NCBI RefSeq assembly: GCF_003075435.1
Contig: NZ_QCZJ01000001.1
Coordinates: forward strand, 558,001-622,000
DNA from: Terrimonas sp.
GTDB taxonomy: Bacteria; Bacteroidota; Bacteroidia; Chitinophagales; Chitinophagaceae
Direction of reading: 5' to 3'
Length of the DNA: 64,000 nucleotides
The notes beneath the pieces were generated by a model. The model worked only from the letters and a program-made list of their open reading frames with translations, had not been told where the DNA came from and made no database searches. Position numbers and translations under genes: made by a program. The first letter of the stretch is position 1. Each line of letters begins with the position of its first letter. Shown piece by piece: positions 27,398-35,050 of the stretch.

Positions 27398-27940
27398 ATG
27401 AATCAATATCACCTTGACATAACTATAACAAAACTCAAAGGGCCGACAGAGGCTCAAATTATTACATGTAACCAGTGGGCGGCAACTGGTCTCGACAAAT
27501 TTCATGTAAATTCTGAAGCAGAGATTGAATTCGAGATTGATGGGGCGACTACTACTGCCAAGCTTTTGTGGGATTCCAATTTTTCAAAAGCTGCAATGAA
27601 AGAGGAAAAGGATATGGCAAATCATGGTGGTGTAGCATTAGCATGGTTTGCGATGTCTGTATTACTGGATTATGGATATGTGGAACAAACCGAAATAGGT
27701 GATGGAGTTGACTACCGATTTATGAAACAAGAACCAAATGATGATGATTTAAATTTTATGGATAATTTTCATCATGTAGAAATATCTGGTATTTTGCAAG
27801 AGTACAAGACAAATACTTTAAAAGGCAGAATAAAAGATAAACATGAGCAAATTGACAGAGGCGGAAAACGAAATGAGTCTTCTTCTGTTATAGTAACATT
27901 ATTTAGTCAACCGAAAACTGTTAAAGAAATTCATAAGTGA
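27398..27940 (+). CDS. Unknown protein, first gene of cassette-like pair
   Basis: 180 residues, no family recognised. A compact N-terminal alpha/beta part is followed by DYRFMKQEPNDDDLNFMDNFHHVEISGILQ and a C-terminal region with VEISGIL ... IKDKHEQIDRGGKRNESSSVIVTLFSQPKTVKEIHK, whose strand-Lys/Gln-strand pattern recalls restriction-endonuclease-like or repair-type folds, though this is only an impression. Its TGA overlaps the GTG start of the next gene by four bases, so the two products are probably made together. The pair is bracketed by two homologous structured repeats. Confidence 0.65.
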   Translation: MNQYHLDITITKLKGPTEAQIITCNQWAATGLDKFHVNSEAEIEFEIDGATTTAKLLWDSNFSKAAMKEEKDMANHGGVALAWFAMSVLLDYGYVEQTEIGDGVDYRFMKQEPNDDDLNFMDNFHHVEISGILQEYKTNTLKGRIKDKHEQIDRGGKRNESSSVIVTLFSQPKTVKEIHK

Positions 27941-29256
27941 AACCTAAGATTATTCATCAGGAAGCAATGGACTATTCCTTTAAAGCCAGACAGGCTTTAG
28001 AACAGGGGTTTTACGCTAATGCATTTGACTTATATTCTAAAGCGGCTGAATTAGAAAGTCAAGTTGCTGAATTTTATTTTGACAAACCCGACTTGGAGCC
28101 AACTCGAAGTGTCATTATACGGAGTGCGGCTTTCCTAAACATAAAAGCAGGTATGGTCGAGAATGCAAAGCGATTCATCTTTTTTGGGTTGCTTAACTCG
28201 AAAGATGAGCAGATACTAAGCCAGCTAAATAATGCACTTGAATTAGCTGTTTCTTTGGGACAAATGACTAACGATGCAGCAAGTCGGGAGTTTAATTATT
28301 TAAATCTTCTTAGACAACGAAGTATTCATTATGTAATTGAGCCTGCGACTCCAGTATTTGGACATTCAGTAAGTTTAGAATCAATTAGAGATTTTACTGC
28401 TGATTACTTAAAATCTTTAAAAGCATTTGCTACATCAAAACTTAGACAGGTTTTTAAACTTGGTGAAGAAATCGAGGATTCTTTTAAAAATGAGATTGAT
28501 AAACTAATTAATCCATTAGTTACAAGTTCTTCTTATGGTAGTTTTAAATTTTCAATTGCTAACGACTTTCTTTCCCGAGAAGGGGAAAGCCAAGAATTGT
28601 TGGAACTAAAAGCAAATGTTGTTGCAAAATATCATAATGAAATATTTGTTAACCCTTTGAATGATGACGATATCCAGAAAATCAAAAACTATTATTCACC
28701 AGACGAAGTAAATGAAATATTTAAACCTTTAACTAGGATAAAATCAAATAGTTCACCTTATAAAGTTGGCTATTATGATTCAGAGGATTTTAATAAAAAG
28801 TTTGTAAGCAAAATTGTTAATAAACAGCGTCAGAAACTTTTAACATTCAAACCCATCACTCAAGAAGATATAGGAGAATTGGAGAACTCTATAACACACA
28901 GACGAAGTTCACAAGATGGTAAGGTTCATAAAACAACCATTTTTAAACAGCAAATGAAATCTGCTGAATGGAATTTTAAAACTAACCAAATTGAGCCAGC
29001 AGACCATTCACCAATTATTCTGAATGAAGATATTGTTGTAGACGTAAATTTTAACTCTAATACTGGTTTTACTGTTTCTTATTCTGACTTCAGAATTGAA
29101 AATACAAACATTGAGTACACCAAAGCTTTAAAAGGCTTCTACAATGAATTTTATTTTAAGTTAAAACATCTATCCAAGACAGATTTCAAAAATGACGAAG
29201 AACAAAAGGACTGGGAGGCTGGAAAAAAGCTAATCGGCAACCCTGATTTATTGTAA
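27937..29256 (+). CDS. Unknown protein with TPR/HEPN-like helical N-terminus, second gene of cassette-like pair
   Basis: 439 residues, starting at GTG 27937 in a GTGA overlap; ATG 27967 is an internal alternative. The first 120 residues form antiparallel helices like TPR or HEPN-type modules (AMDYSFKARQALEQGFYANAFDLYSKAAELES ... AAFLNIKAGMVENAKRFIFFGL). The remainder is charged and unassigned, with SSSYGSFKFSIAND and a C-terminal strand-rich part (DIVVDVNFNSNTGFTVSYSDF). No catalytic motif is evident. Translational coupling suggests a partner of the upstream protein. Confidence 0.65.
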   Translation: MKPKIIHQEAMDYSFKARQALEQGFYANAFDLYSKAAELESQVAEFYFDKPDLEPTRSVIIRSAAFLNIKAGMVENAKRFIFFGLLNSKDEQILSQLNNALELAVSLGQMTNDAASREFNYLNLLRQRSIHYVIEPATPVFGHSVSLESIRDFTADYLKSLKAFATSKLRQVFKLGEEIEDSFKNEIDKLINPLVTSSSYGSFKFSIANDFLSREGESQELLELKANVVAKYHNEIFVNPLNDDDIQKIKNYYSPDEVNEIFKPLTRIKSNSSPYKVGYYDSEDFNKKFVSKIVNKQRQKLLTFKPITQEDIGELENSITHRRSSQDGKVHKTTIFKQQMKSAEWNFKTNQIEPADHSPIILNEDIVVDVNFNSNTGFTVSYSDFRIENTNIEYTKALKGFYNEFYFKLKHLSKTDFKNDEEQKDWEAGKKLIGNPDLL

Positions 29257-29280
29257 TATTTAGATGCAAAACCCAAATAT

Positions 29281-29482
29281 GCCGCTAACAATGCATTGGC
29301 AATATGGCGGAGTGTCGAACAATATTGTCAGCTTTTATTCGCTAATCAGCTTCAGTTTCGGTAGACGAATAACACCGAGCTGTAGAATTACAATGAACTT
29401 TCCTATTTCTAATCAGCATTTGTACATAGTCCGACGAATTTCAAGTTTCACCACAACCCTGAATGCTCCAATGTTGGGCGTC
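29281..29482 (+). repeat. Structured attC-like repeat, copy 2
   Basis: The left end GCCGCTAACA and right end TGTTGGGCG are nearly complementary, and GTTGGGC fits the integron R consensus GTTRRRY. The inside shares CTTCAGT, GACGAATAAC.CC, TAGAAT and AATGAACTTT in the same order with the copy at 27145, about 2147 bases upstream. It fills the gap before the DUF488 operon, and an 82-codon frame within it was rejected. Confidence 0.65.
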
Positions 29483-29537
29483 ATTTTAAGACAACAGTGC
29501 CAAAACCAATAGAACAGACAGACAAGTAATATTTTCG

Positions 29538-29545
29538 TAAATTTG
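29538..29545 (+). promoter_or_regulatory. Putative -7 box of the DUF488 operon
   Basis: TAAATTTG matches TANNTTTG and ends four bases before the ATG at 29550, so the message would be nearly leaderless. No convincing -33 element was seen. Confidence 0.35.
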
Positions 29546-29549
29546 GCGT

Positions 29550-30110
29550 ATGGAAAAGTTGCCGCTTTATACAATAGGGCATGGAAACAGGAAACCAGAT
29601 GAGTTTCTTGCCTTGTTAAAAAATTTCTACATCGAATATCTTATTGACGTTCGCTCACAACCCTACTCAAAGTTTAATCCGCAGTTCAATCAAAATGAAT
29701 TGAAATTCTTTTTGGAGCGCAACGGAATTAAATATGTATTTATGGGCGATAGTATTGGTGGCAGACCTAAAGACGCTTCTTGTTATGACAGTGAAGGAAA
29801 AGTTGATTATGAGATAGTAAAAACTAAAGACTTTTTCTTGCAAGGTATTGACAGATTAAAAACAGCGTATAATAAAGACATGAACGTCGCAATAATGTGT
29901 AGTGAAAGCAACCCTTGTGAATGCCATAGAAGTAAATTGATTGGGAGAGTTCTTTCAGCGGAACAAATATTCTTAAAACATATCGACGAAAAAAACAAAC
30001 TTAAAACGCAAGCGGACGTAATAAATGAGTTAAACAAGGGTTATTCTGATACCACTTTATTCCCTGACGAAATAACTATAAATACTACATCCCGAAAATC
30101 ATATATTTAA
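29550..30110 (+). CDS. DUF488 family protein, copy 1
   Basis: 186 residues. The family opening is LYTIGHGNRKPDEFLALL, then IEYLIDVRSQPYSKFNPQFNQ with the conserved DVR-x-x-P-x-S-x-F, GGRPKD, and the C-terminal signature CSESNPCECHRSKLI (C-x-E-x-x-P-x-x-CHR). These conserved polar residues suggest a catalytic or nucleotide/nucleic-acid-binding site, although the biochemical activity of DUF488 proteins is not settled. It starts a tight three-gene operon; the next gene, also DUF488, begins one base after its stop. Confidence 0.88.
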   Translation: MEKLPLYTIGHGNRKPDEFLALLKNFYIEYLIDVRSQPYSKFNPQFNQNELKFFLERNGIKYVFMGDSIGGRPKDASCYDSEGKVDYEIVKTKDFFLQGIDRLKTAYNKDMNVAIMCSESNPCECHRSKLIGRVLSAEQIFLKHIDEKNKLKTQADVINELNKGYSDTTLFPDEITINTTSRKSYI

Positions 30111-30111
30111 A

Positions 30112-30591
30112 ATGGAATTTTTTACAATCGGGGTTTACAACTCAACAGAAGATGAGTTTTTTGATAAATTAATTCAAAACAATATTGATACTTTTTGCGA
30201 CATTAGGCAACGAAGGGGCGTCCGGGGTGCAAAGTATGCGTTTGTAAATAGTAATAGGCTTCAACAAAGGTTAAATGCATTAGAAATTAAGTATGGGTAC
30301 ATACCAAACTTAGCACCGACAACAGAAATAAGGGCTCTTCAAAAGGAAATAGACGCTGAAAAGGGGGAACTAAAAAGCGAAAGGCAGGAATTAGGGAAGG
30401 TTTTTGTAATTGAATATAAGAATAAAATCTTGGGCCACTTTGACTTCGAGAAATTCTTTGACAACCTTGATAATATTGGAGCAACCCGAATTGCACTTTT
30501 CTGTGTTGAAGAACACCCCGAAGCTTGCCACCGCTCTATCGTAGCAGACAAACTTCAAAACACTTTCAATTATAAAATCACTCACCTATGA
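30112..30591 (+). CDS. DUF488 family protein, copy 2
   Basis: 159 residues, a shorter and divergent DUF488 protein: FFTIGVYNSTEDEFFDKL at the start, NIDTFCDIRQRRGVRGAKYAF replacing the DVR-x-x-P-x-S segment, and a conserved FCVEEHPEACHRSIVADKL ending. The central region has an inserted charged helix (LQKEIDAEKGELKSERQELG). It lies one base after copy 1 and overlaps the next gene by four bases (ATGA), so translation is coupled. The difference in the DVR motif implies the two copies are specialised rather than redundant. Confidence 0.85.
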   Translation: MEFFTIGVYNSTEDEFFDKLIQNNIDTFCDIRQRRGVRGAKYAFVNSNRLQQRLNALEIKYGYIPNLAPTTEIRALQKEIDAEKGELKSERQELGKVFVIEYKNKILGHFDFEKFFDNLDNIGATRIALFCVEEHPEACHRSIVADKLQNTFNYKITHL

Positions 30592-31250
30592 AAGAAGTAG
30601 TCTTAATTCTCTCTAAAACACAAATGAATAATAATCAAGTTTGTGTTGGTGGTTTAACGCCTAAAGGGAGATATGTAAGGCTTCTTGATGAAGATGGACA
30701 CAACCAACCAGAAGATACAGATTTAGCCCCTAAGCAAGCATGGGAAATTGAATTCACAGAACGTCCTCATAATGTGCCGCCGCATGTTGAAGATATTCTT
30801 GTTAAAAATAGAATAAGAAAGGGCAATTTAAAAGACGGTATTACTATAAAAGACTTTATTGAAAAAAGAAAAATTCCAATTTGGCGAGGACATCCAGACA
30901 ATCTTTTTGACAAATTAATTCAATGGACTTCAAGTGGCAGTGGATTTATTGACAAGGAAGGTGGAGTTCCAAAGCATAGTGTTGGTTTCTGGATAAGTGA
31001 TAGAGATTTAAGGAAAAAAGATTACAAAGGAGTAAGATACCAATATCCTTCAACTAACTGTTGGAGAAGCATTAAATATAAAGGGCTTGACGAGCCTGTT
31101 GATATTATTCCGGCAGGCACTTTAATAAGAGTATCATTAGCAAGATGGAAATCCTTTGAAGAGTATGAAACACCGAAATGTTGGTTACAGCTTTCAGGTT
31201 GGTATGACTTAGGAATACAATCAGACGAAGATGACGACTTACTTTTTTGA
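30588..31250 (+). CDS. Putative dual OB-fold protein of the DUF488 operon
   Basis: 220 residues. The opening VVLILSKTQMNNNQVCVGGLTPKGRYVRLLDEDG is a strand-rich segment, and the tail holds another strand-rich part (PAGTLIRVSLARWKSFEEYETPKCWLQLSGWYDLG). The layout fits proteins described as dual-OB domains that occur beside DUF488 genes in bacterial conflict-type loci; this family recall has not been checked. The central FWISDRDLRKKDYKG and WRSIKYKGLDEP segments are also distinctive. OB folds would give nucleic-acid or nucleotide binding. The acidic C-terminus (SDEDDDLLF) is notable. Confidence 0.65.
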   Translation: MKEVVLILSKTQMNNNQVCVGGLTPKGRYVRLLDEDGHNQPEDTDLAPKQAWEIEFTERPHNVPPHVEDILVKNRIRKGNLKDGITIKDFIEKRKIPIWRGHPDNLFDKLIQWTSSGSGFIDKEGGVPKHSVGFWISDRDLRKKDYKGVRYQYPSTNCWRSIKYKGLDEPVDIIPAGTLIRVSLARWKSFEEYETPKCWLQLSGWYDLGIQSDEDDDLLF

Positions 31251-31369
31251 CAAATAAAAACGTGCTCTATCGCAGGCCTTAAACGTTCGCAGTAAGCACC
31301 ACAAAAACACTATTAAGCGAAATAGATTCAAGAGCCCACTCGGACATAAGATGAATAAATGCAGAAAAA

Positions 31370-31600
31370 CTATCTCTTAATCTCCCTAAAAAACTCCTCA
31401 AGCGTTAAATCTCTTGCATTGCACATCTTATGCAAGGTGTAAAGGCTAATTTTGTACGATGTATTTTTAAAGTCAATTATTTGCCGTATCGTCTTTTCAT
31501 CTACATCATGTTCATCAGCAAAAGAGCGCATAGAACCTTCCCAACGGGCAATCCATTCTTTATTGATGTAGTTACATATATCGGCACTAAGATCAAGCAT
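31370..31600 (-). CDS. Small XRE-like helix-turn-helix regulator
   Basis: 76 residues from ATG 31600; an upstream ATG at 31651 would add a hydrophobic, poorly matching tail. The sequence SMRSFADEHDVDEKTIRQIIDFKNTSYKISLYTLHKMCNARDLTLEEFFREI has the five-helix pattern of XRE/Cro DNA-binding domains. Proteins this small often control neighbouring mobile or toxin-antitoxin genes. It is on the opposite strand from the genes on both sides and stands alone. Confidence 0.75.
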   Translation of the reverse strand: MLDLSADICNYINKEWIARWEGSMRSFADEHDVDEKTIRQIIDFKNTSYKISLYTLHKMCNARDLTLEEFFREIKR

Positions 31601-31898
31601 TAAGCAAATAAAAATCTTATAAAAAAATATTTTGCGGATTTTACCCCGCATTATTTAAAACAACGTATATTTGTTTTGAATAAAATATTTTCGCGATTAC
31701 TTCATAAAAGTATTGAAGCATTCGCTTTGAATCTCGCATTAGAAAACTGGTAATTTTTTGCACACGAGATGATAAGCAGAATAGCCCACGACCTAGGCGT
31801 GAGCTCTCTTATCTGTGTGCGGGTATACCAGTACCTCTAATGCGGTAAGTTGAGTGCCACGCCTTTTTTGTGCGCGGCGCCAGCCCAAAACTTTTGTT

Positions 31899-32381
31899 AT
31901 GAACAACGCCGTTGCCACACCTGCACAAAACACTAACATCCATTTTAACGAAACCCAATGGCTGCAAGCCCTGTTCCTGCTGGCAGATACCCAAAGCTGG
32001 CTGCAGCAAATGCAGGAGGGGCTTATCTGGCAACTGCCCGTAAAGCACCGTAAAAAGCTGCTGCGCAAAGGCTCCTACCTGAGCAGCAAAGCCCTGGCGC
32101 ATATACTGGAGCGCCATTACTACAAAGTGCCGCGCCACCCGCTTACCGGCAAGTTTACCATACCCATACCGCAAATTGTAGCCTGCATAAGAGATGCCTG
32201 TCAGCAACCACCCCAACCTATGCCGCGCAGCCCCCACCTGCAGCGGGTACTGGATACCGGCACACCGCTCGGCTACGATACTTCAGGCAATACCGTAACC
32301 ACCCTTACGGTCATTACCAGCACCGGCGGAGAGATCATCACCGCCTTCCCCGGCGTACTGCCGCCGCAGCAAGCCCTGTAA
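31899..32381 (+). CDS. Putative polymorphic-toxin-type RNase (BECR-like)
   Basis: 160 residues from ATG 31899. The second half carries the pattern typical of CdiA-like C-terminal RNases: AHILERHYYKVPRHPLTGKFTIPIPQIVACI, then GYDTSGNTVTTLTVITSTGGEIITAFPG. The H ... GKFT ... TxFPG features recall the barnase/EndoU/ColicinE5-D/RelE fold toxins. There is no secretion domain or signal peptide, so it would be a free-standing effector or a captured toxin tip. The following gene, 51 bases downstream, is the natural candidate for its immunity protein. Base composition is visibly richer in GC than the cassette genes before it. Confidence 0.5.
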   Translation: MNNAVATPAQNTNIHFNETQWLQALFLLADTQSWLQQMQEGLIWQLPVKHRKKLLRKGSYLSSKALAHILERHYYKVPRHPLTGKFTIPIPQIVACIRDACQQPPQPMPRSPHLQRVLDTGTPLGYDTSGNTVTTLTVITSTGGEIITAFPGVLPPQQAL

Positions 32382-32432
32382 GATTTTCAAAACCTTATAG
32401 GTCTGTCTAAGCCTCACCTAAAAAATAAAAAG

Positions 32433-33035
32433 ATGAAAACCAAACACCACAAAGACCCGTTTACAACCCAATGCTGGCTCTGCGAATGCATTACAGACCC
32501 TTACCAGGTAATTGCCCACTTCTTTGCCGAAGCGCATGTGCACCAATTTCGCAGGCTCATCAAAAAGCTGGTGTGTCATGCCAGCGGGGCAGGTGTATAC
32601 AAAGGAGATTCGCCCGGCGATATACTTTTATATAGCAAACTCATCCGCTCGCTTATAAAAGCGGTTTATACTTTGAGGCATACAAAGCACAGTGCGGTAA
32701 CCATTAAAAAAGAAGAGCTCTTTAATAAAAAATACTATTGCAGCCATTACGTTAGCGCCGATGAATGGAAGGAGTTTCCACGCCACCTGTCTGAAAAAGA
32801 GTATAGTAATCCCTACCGGGTATTTCAACAGTTTTTCAGCTACCAGTCGCTCAACAACTGGCTGCAGTGCTGGGAGCAGGTAGTGGAAAATGCCCTGAAC
32901 AGTGATACTACTGCTATAACAGCCCCGCTGACAGTGTGCACCCATTTAATAAAGTTGGTAGAAGCCGCGCACCTGGTTGATGTAAGGGAGGTAACGCATG
33001 TGGGTGAATATTTGAAGAATGGCAGGGCATTGTAA
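32433..33035 (+). CDS. Unknown protein, possible immunity partner
   Basis: 200 residues, not recognised. It is largely helical with many histidines, cysteines and aromatic residues (TQCWLCECITDPYQVIAHFFAEAHVHQFRRLIKKL, KKYYCSHYVSADEWKEF, FQQFFSYQSLNNWLQCWEQVVENAL). The size and tandem order after the toxin-like gene fit an immunity protein. It shares the raised GC content of its neighbour, suggesting the two travelled together. There is no direct sequence proof of the role. Confidence 0.5.
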   Translation: MKTKHHKDPFTTQCWLCECITDPYQVIAHFFAEAHVHQFRRLIKKLVCHASGAGVYKGDSPGDILLYSKLIRSLIKAVYTLRHTKHSAVTIKKEELFNKKYYCSHYVSADEWKEFPRHLSEKEYSNPYRVFQQFFSYQSLNNWLQCWEQVVENALNSDTTAITAPLTVCTHLIKLVEAAHLVDVREVTHVGEYLKNGRAL

Positions 33036-33069
33036 TTATAATGGCATTTGCGCAAGGGGGATGGTTCTA

Positions 33070-33150
33070 CTTTACACTATTTTCCGTACTGGTGTGTCTT
33101 TACCCGCCCTGGTTCATCCTTCTCCGGCACGTGAGACATGAACTGCGGCG
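33070..33150. repeat. Repeat fragment with CCGGCACGTGAGACATG, copy 1
   Basis: GTGTCTTTACCCGCCCTGG, then CCGGCACGTGAGACATG. The same two blocks recur in the same order at 35051-35103. Confidence 0.7.
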
Positions 33151-33197
33151 GCATACAATAACTTGCCAAACAGCCCCGAAAATCGTAAATTCGTGAG

Positions 33198-33722
33198 GTG
33201 AAAAAACGAAAAGAAACAGGACTTGATTTTGAGGTAGATAAACTGACCAACTCGATTGAAAATGTAAAATCGGGAGACAGTTTTCCAACCGAAATTTCAT
33301 TATTAACAAAGGCTGATTTAAAACCCCTGACAAAGAAAAATGGCTGGCAATTTAATTGGGCGAGTGAATTTAAAGCTCCGGCAAGGGAAGTTTACAAACT
33401 GACAATTACAAACAATCCAGGCATTATTCAAGGTATTATAAGTTTGGAAGTAAAGACCGACCATGTTTATATGCACCTGATTGAAAGTGCGCCATTCAAC
33501 ATTGGAAAGAGCAAGACTTATTTAGGTGTTCCGGGAAATCTGGTGGCTTTTGCCTGCAAGCTATCATTTCAGCGTGGCGGGGAAGGTTATGTTTCGTTTC
33601 TTTCTAAAACCCGGTTGATTGAGCATTATGAAAAGACCTTAGGAGCTGTGCATTTTGGAGGACGCAATATGGTTATAACAACAGAAGTAGCATTAAAATT
33701 GACAAATAAATATTTTAAATAG
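33198..33722 (+). CDS. GNAT-like / toxin-like protein followed by two tiny basic proteins
   Basis: 174 residues from GTG 33198, with a TAAATTCG -7-like box just upstream. The middle part YKLTITNNPGIIQGIISLEVKTDHVYMHLIESAPFN and LGVPGNLVAFACKLSFQRGGEGYVSFLSKTRLIEHYEKTLGA match the strand-helix layout of GNAT-like proteins, with a central beta-bulge strand and a G-N-L helix start. Such proteins in bacteria include toxin acetyltransferases. Two very small paralogous genes follow after 7 and 35 bases, which is the layout of a toxin-antitoxin locus. No activity is proven. Confidence 0.6.
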   Translation: MKKRKETGLDFEVDKLTNSIENVKSGDSFPTEISLLTKADLKPLTKKNGWQFNWASEFKAPAREVYKLTITNNPGIIQGIISLEVKTDHVYMHLIESAPFNIGKSKTYLGVPGNLVAFACKLSFQRGGEGYVSFLSKTRLIEHYEKTLGAVHFGGRNMVITTEVALKLTNKYFK

Positions 33723-33729
33723 CATAAAA

Positions 33730-33903
33730 ATGGGACTGATAAAAGAACCACTTGACGTAGATTTTGTAGTTGATCCAAGACCTTTGACAAAGGCAGAAGA
33801 AAAGGCTATCAGCGACTTCATTCGTGCTGATAAAGAGAAGCGTAAACTTAAAGAACTTAAGAAAAAAGCGACTACAAAACGAAAAGTAAAACAACCTGCC
33901 TGA
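33730..33903 (+). CDS. 57-residue basic protein, copy 1 (antitoxin-like)
   Basis: Starts MGLIKEPLDVDFVVDPRPLT and continues KAEEKAISDFIRADKEKRKL with a lysine/arginine-rich tail. It begins seven bases after the GNAT-like gene. The DVDF(x)n-PLTK-EE-xAIS-FI core recurs in the next small gene, showing both are real. Its small size and the core plus basic tail fit an antitoxin that wraps its partner or binds nucleic acid; this is inference. Confidence 0.7.
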   Translation: MGLIKEPLDVDFVVDPRPLTKAEEKAISDFIRADKEKRKLKELKKKATTKRKVKQPA

Positions 33904-33938
33904 TAAAAACCTCAAATCGCGGACATGACATTTGCAAA

Positions 33939-34106
33939 ATGAAAAACAAAACAAAAGAATTAGACGTGGATTTTATTGGTGGACAAAGCAAGCCACTAAC
34001 CAAAGAAGAGCAACTTGCTATCAGTGCTTTCATTAAAAAATTGAAAGAAAAACGTAGCAGAACGAAAAAGCGGAAAAAAAATAAATCAGAAAAACAACTT
34101 ACCTGA
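33939..34106 (+). CDS. 55-residue basic protein, copy 2 (antitoxin-like)
   Basis: Starts MKNKTKELDVDFIGGQSKPL and continues TKEEQLAISAFIKKLKEKRS, with an extremely basic tail (RTKKRKKNKSEKQLT). It aligns with the preceding protein over DVDF, PLTKxE and AIS-FI. Tandem duplication of a would-be antitoxin next to one partner gene is unusual. A dispersed CACGAACCACGGCGGAG repeat follows immediately. Confidence 0.7.
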   Translation: MKNKTKELDVDFIGGQSKPLTKEEQLAISAFIKKLKEKRSRTKKRKKNKSEKQLT

Positions 34107-34190
34107 TAATCCACACGAACCACGGCGGAGGCAGGCACGATCGGATATTACGCCTGCAGGTGTGGAATTCATGTAAGCAAAGAAGGTAGA

Positions 34191-34841
34191 CTATTCCGTA
34201 ACTTTATATGAAAGCATTTTTAAACCAAAAGGTTTATCGTCAAAATAGCGAACAGTAATGTCTGAAAAAATAATTTGATCGTTGCTTTTCAAATTGTACA
34301 AATGCTCAAGTAATACCGGATTATATCGTGCCCCTGTATTATTGATTACAGCAAAAGTGTTATCGTTTCTCATTAATGTTACTTTGTAACTCAAAACTTC
34401 AAAAGTTGCACATATATTACTGTTGACTTGCAGGGCTCTTACACCGCCCATTGCTATCAGCATTTTTTTATTTACAGTGTCTTTATCTATATTTCCAACC
34501 ATCGGTTCTGGCGCCGGGAGCTGCTTAACCCTGAAAAACATTTCCCCTACTTTCTTTAATTTCCTCTGATATTTTTTGTATAAGGTTATTTTAGCTGTAC
34601 CCGGCATTTCGGGTAATACAATATATTTACAAGAATATTTATTCGCATCTTCGGCTGAAATAGTTCCGTTATCCGTTTTCACTATTAAATGTTTACAATC
34701 AACGCCATCTACCACAACAGCCACAGGATTTTGAACTCGTGCATAAAGAAGGTTTTCATTCTCATTGCTTACTAAAAAACGTTGCGCTGGTAATTGTAAC
34801 GTAGACAGTATGAAAAATACCAGCAACTGGCATATACGCAC
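34191..34841 (-). CDS. Secreted GldM C-terminal-domain-like protein
   Basis: 216 residues with a signal peptide (MRICQLLVFFILSTLQLPAQ). FFRVKQLPAPEPMVG followed by the MLIAMGGVRAL segment is the hallmark of the last beta domain of GldM, the gliding/T9SS motor protein (FRVKxLPxPxPxV). The first half NLLYARVQNPVAVVVDGVDCKHLIVKTDNG resembles the preceding GldM domain. It lacks the transmembrane and coiled-coil half, so it is a free periplasmic relative and not GldM itself. Its role is unknown, although many Chitinophagia genomes have such orphans. Confidence 0.7.
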   Translation of the reverse strand: MRICQLLVFFILSTLQLPAQRFLVSNENENLLYARVQNPVAVVVDGVDCKHLIVKTDNGTISAEDANKYSCKYIVLPEMPGTAKITLYKKYQRKLKKVGEMFFRVKQLPAPEPMVGNIDKDTVNKKMLIAMGGVRALQVNSNICATFEVLSYKVTLMRNDNTFAVINNTGARYNPVLLEHLYNLKSNDQIIFSDITVRYFDDKPFGLKMLSYKVTE

Positions 34842-35050
34842 AATATAATATTTTTAAACTGGTTGAATCTAAAACCAACGCAAGTGTAGTACTATTGTTG
34901 CTATTCGCTTCTTAAAGGAAAGATAAAGTTTAAAGGAAGAATGCAGAGACGGTTGAGTGGTTATACTTTTTATTAAACTTTTACAATTTACCGGAAGACA
35001 TGACAGCGCGGCAATCTTATCAGTTTTACATCATTCCTCTTCTATACTGG

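Noticed and set aside
29264-29512. 82-codon plus-strand frame before the DUF488 operon
   Set aside because: It runs entirely within the structured attC-like repeat and has no protein-like features.
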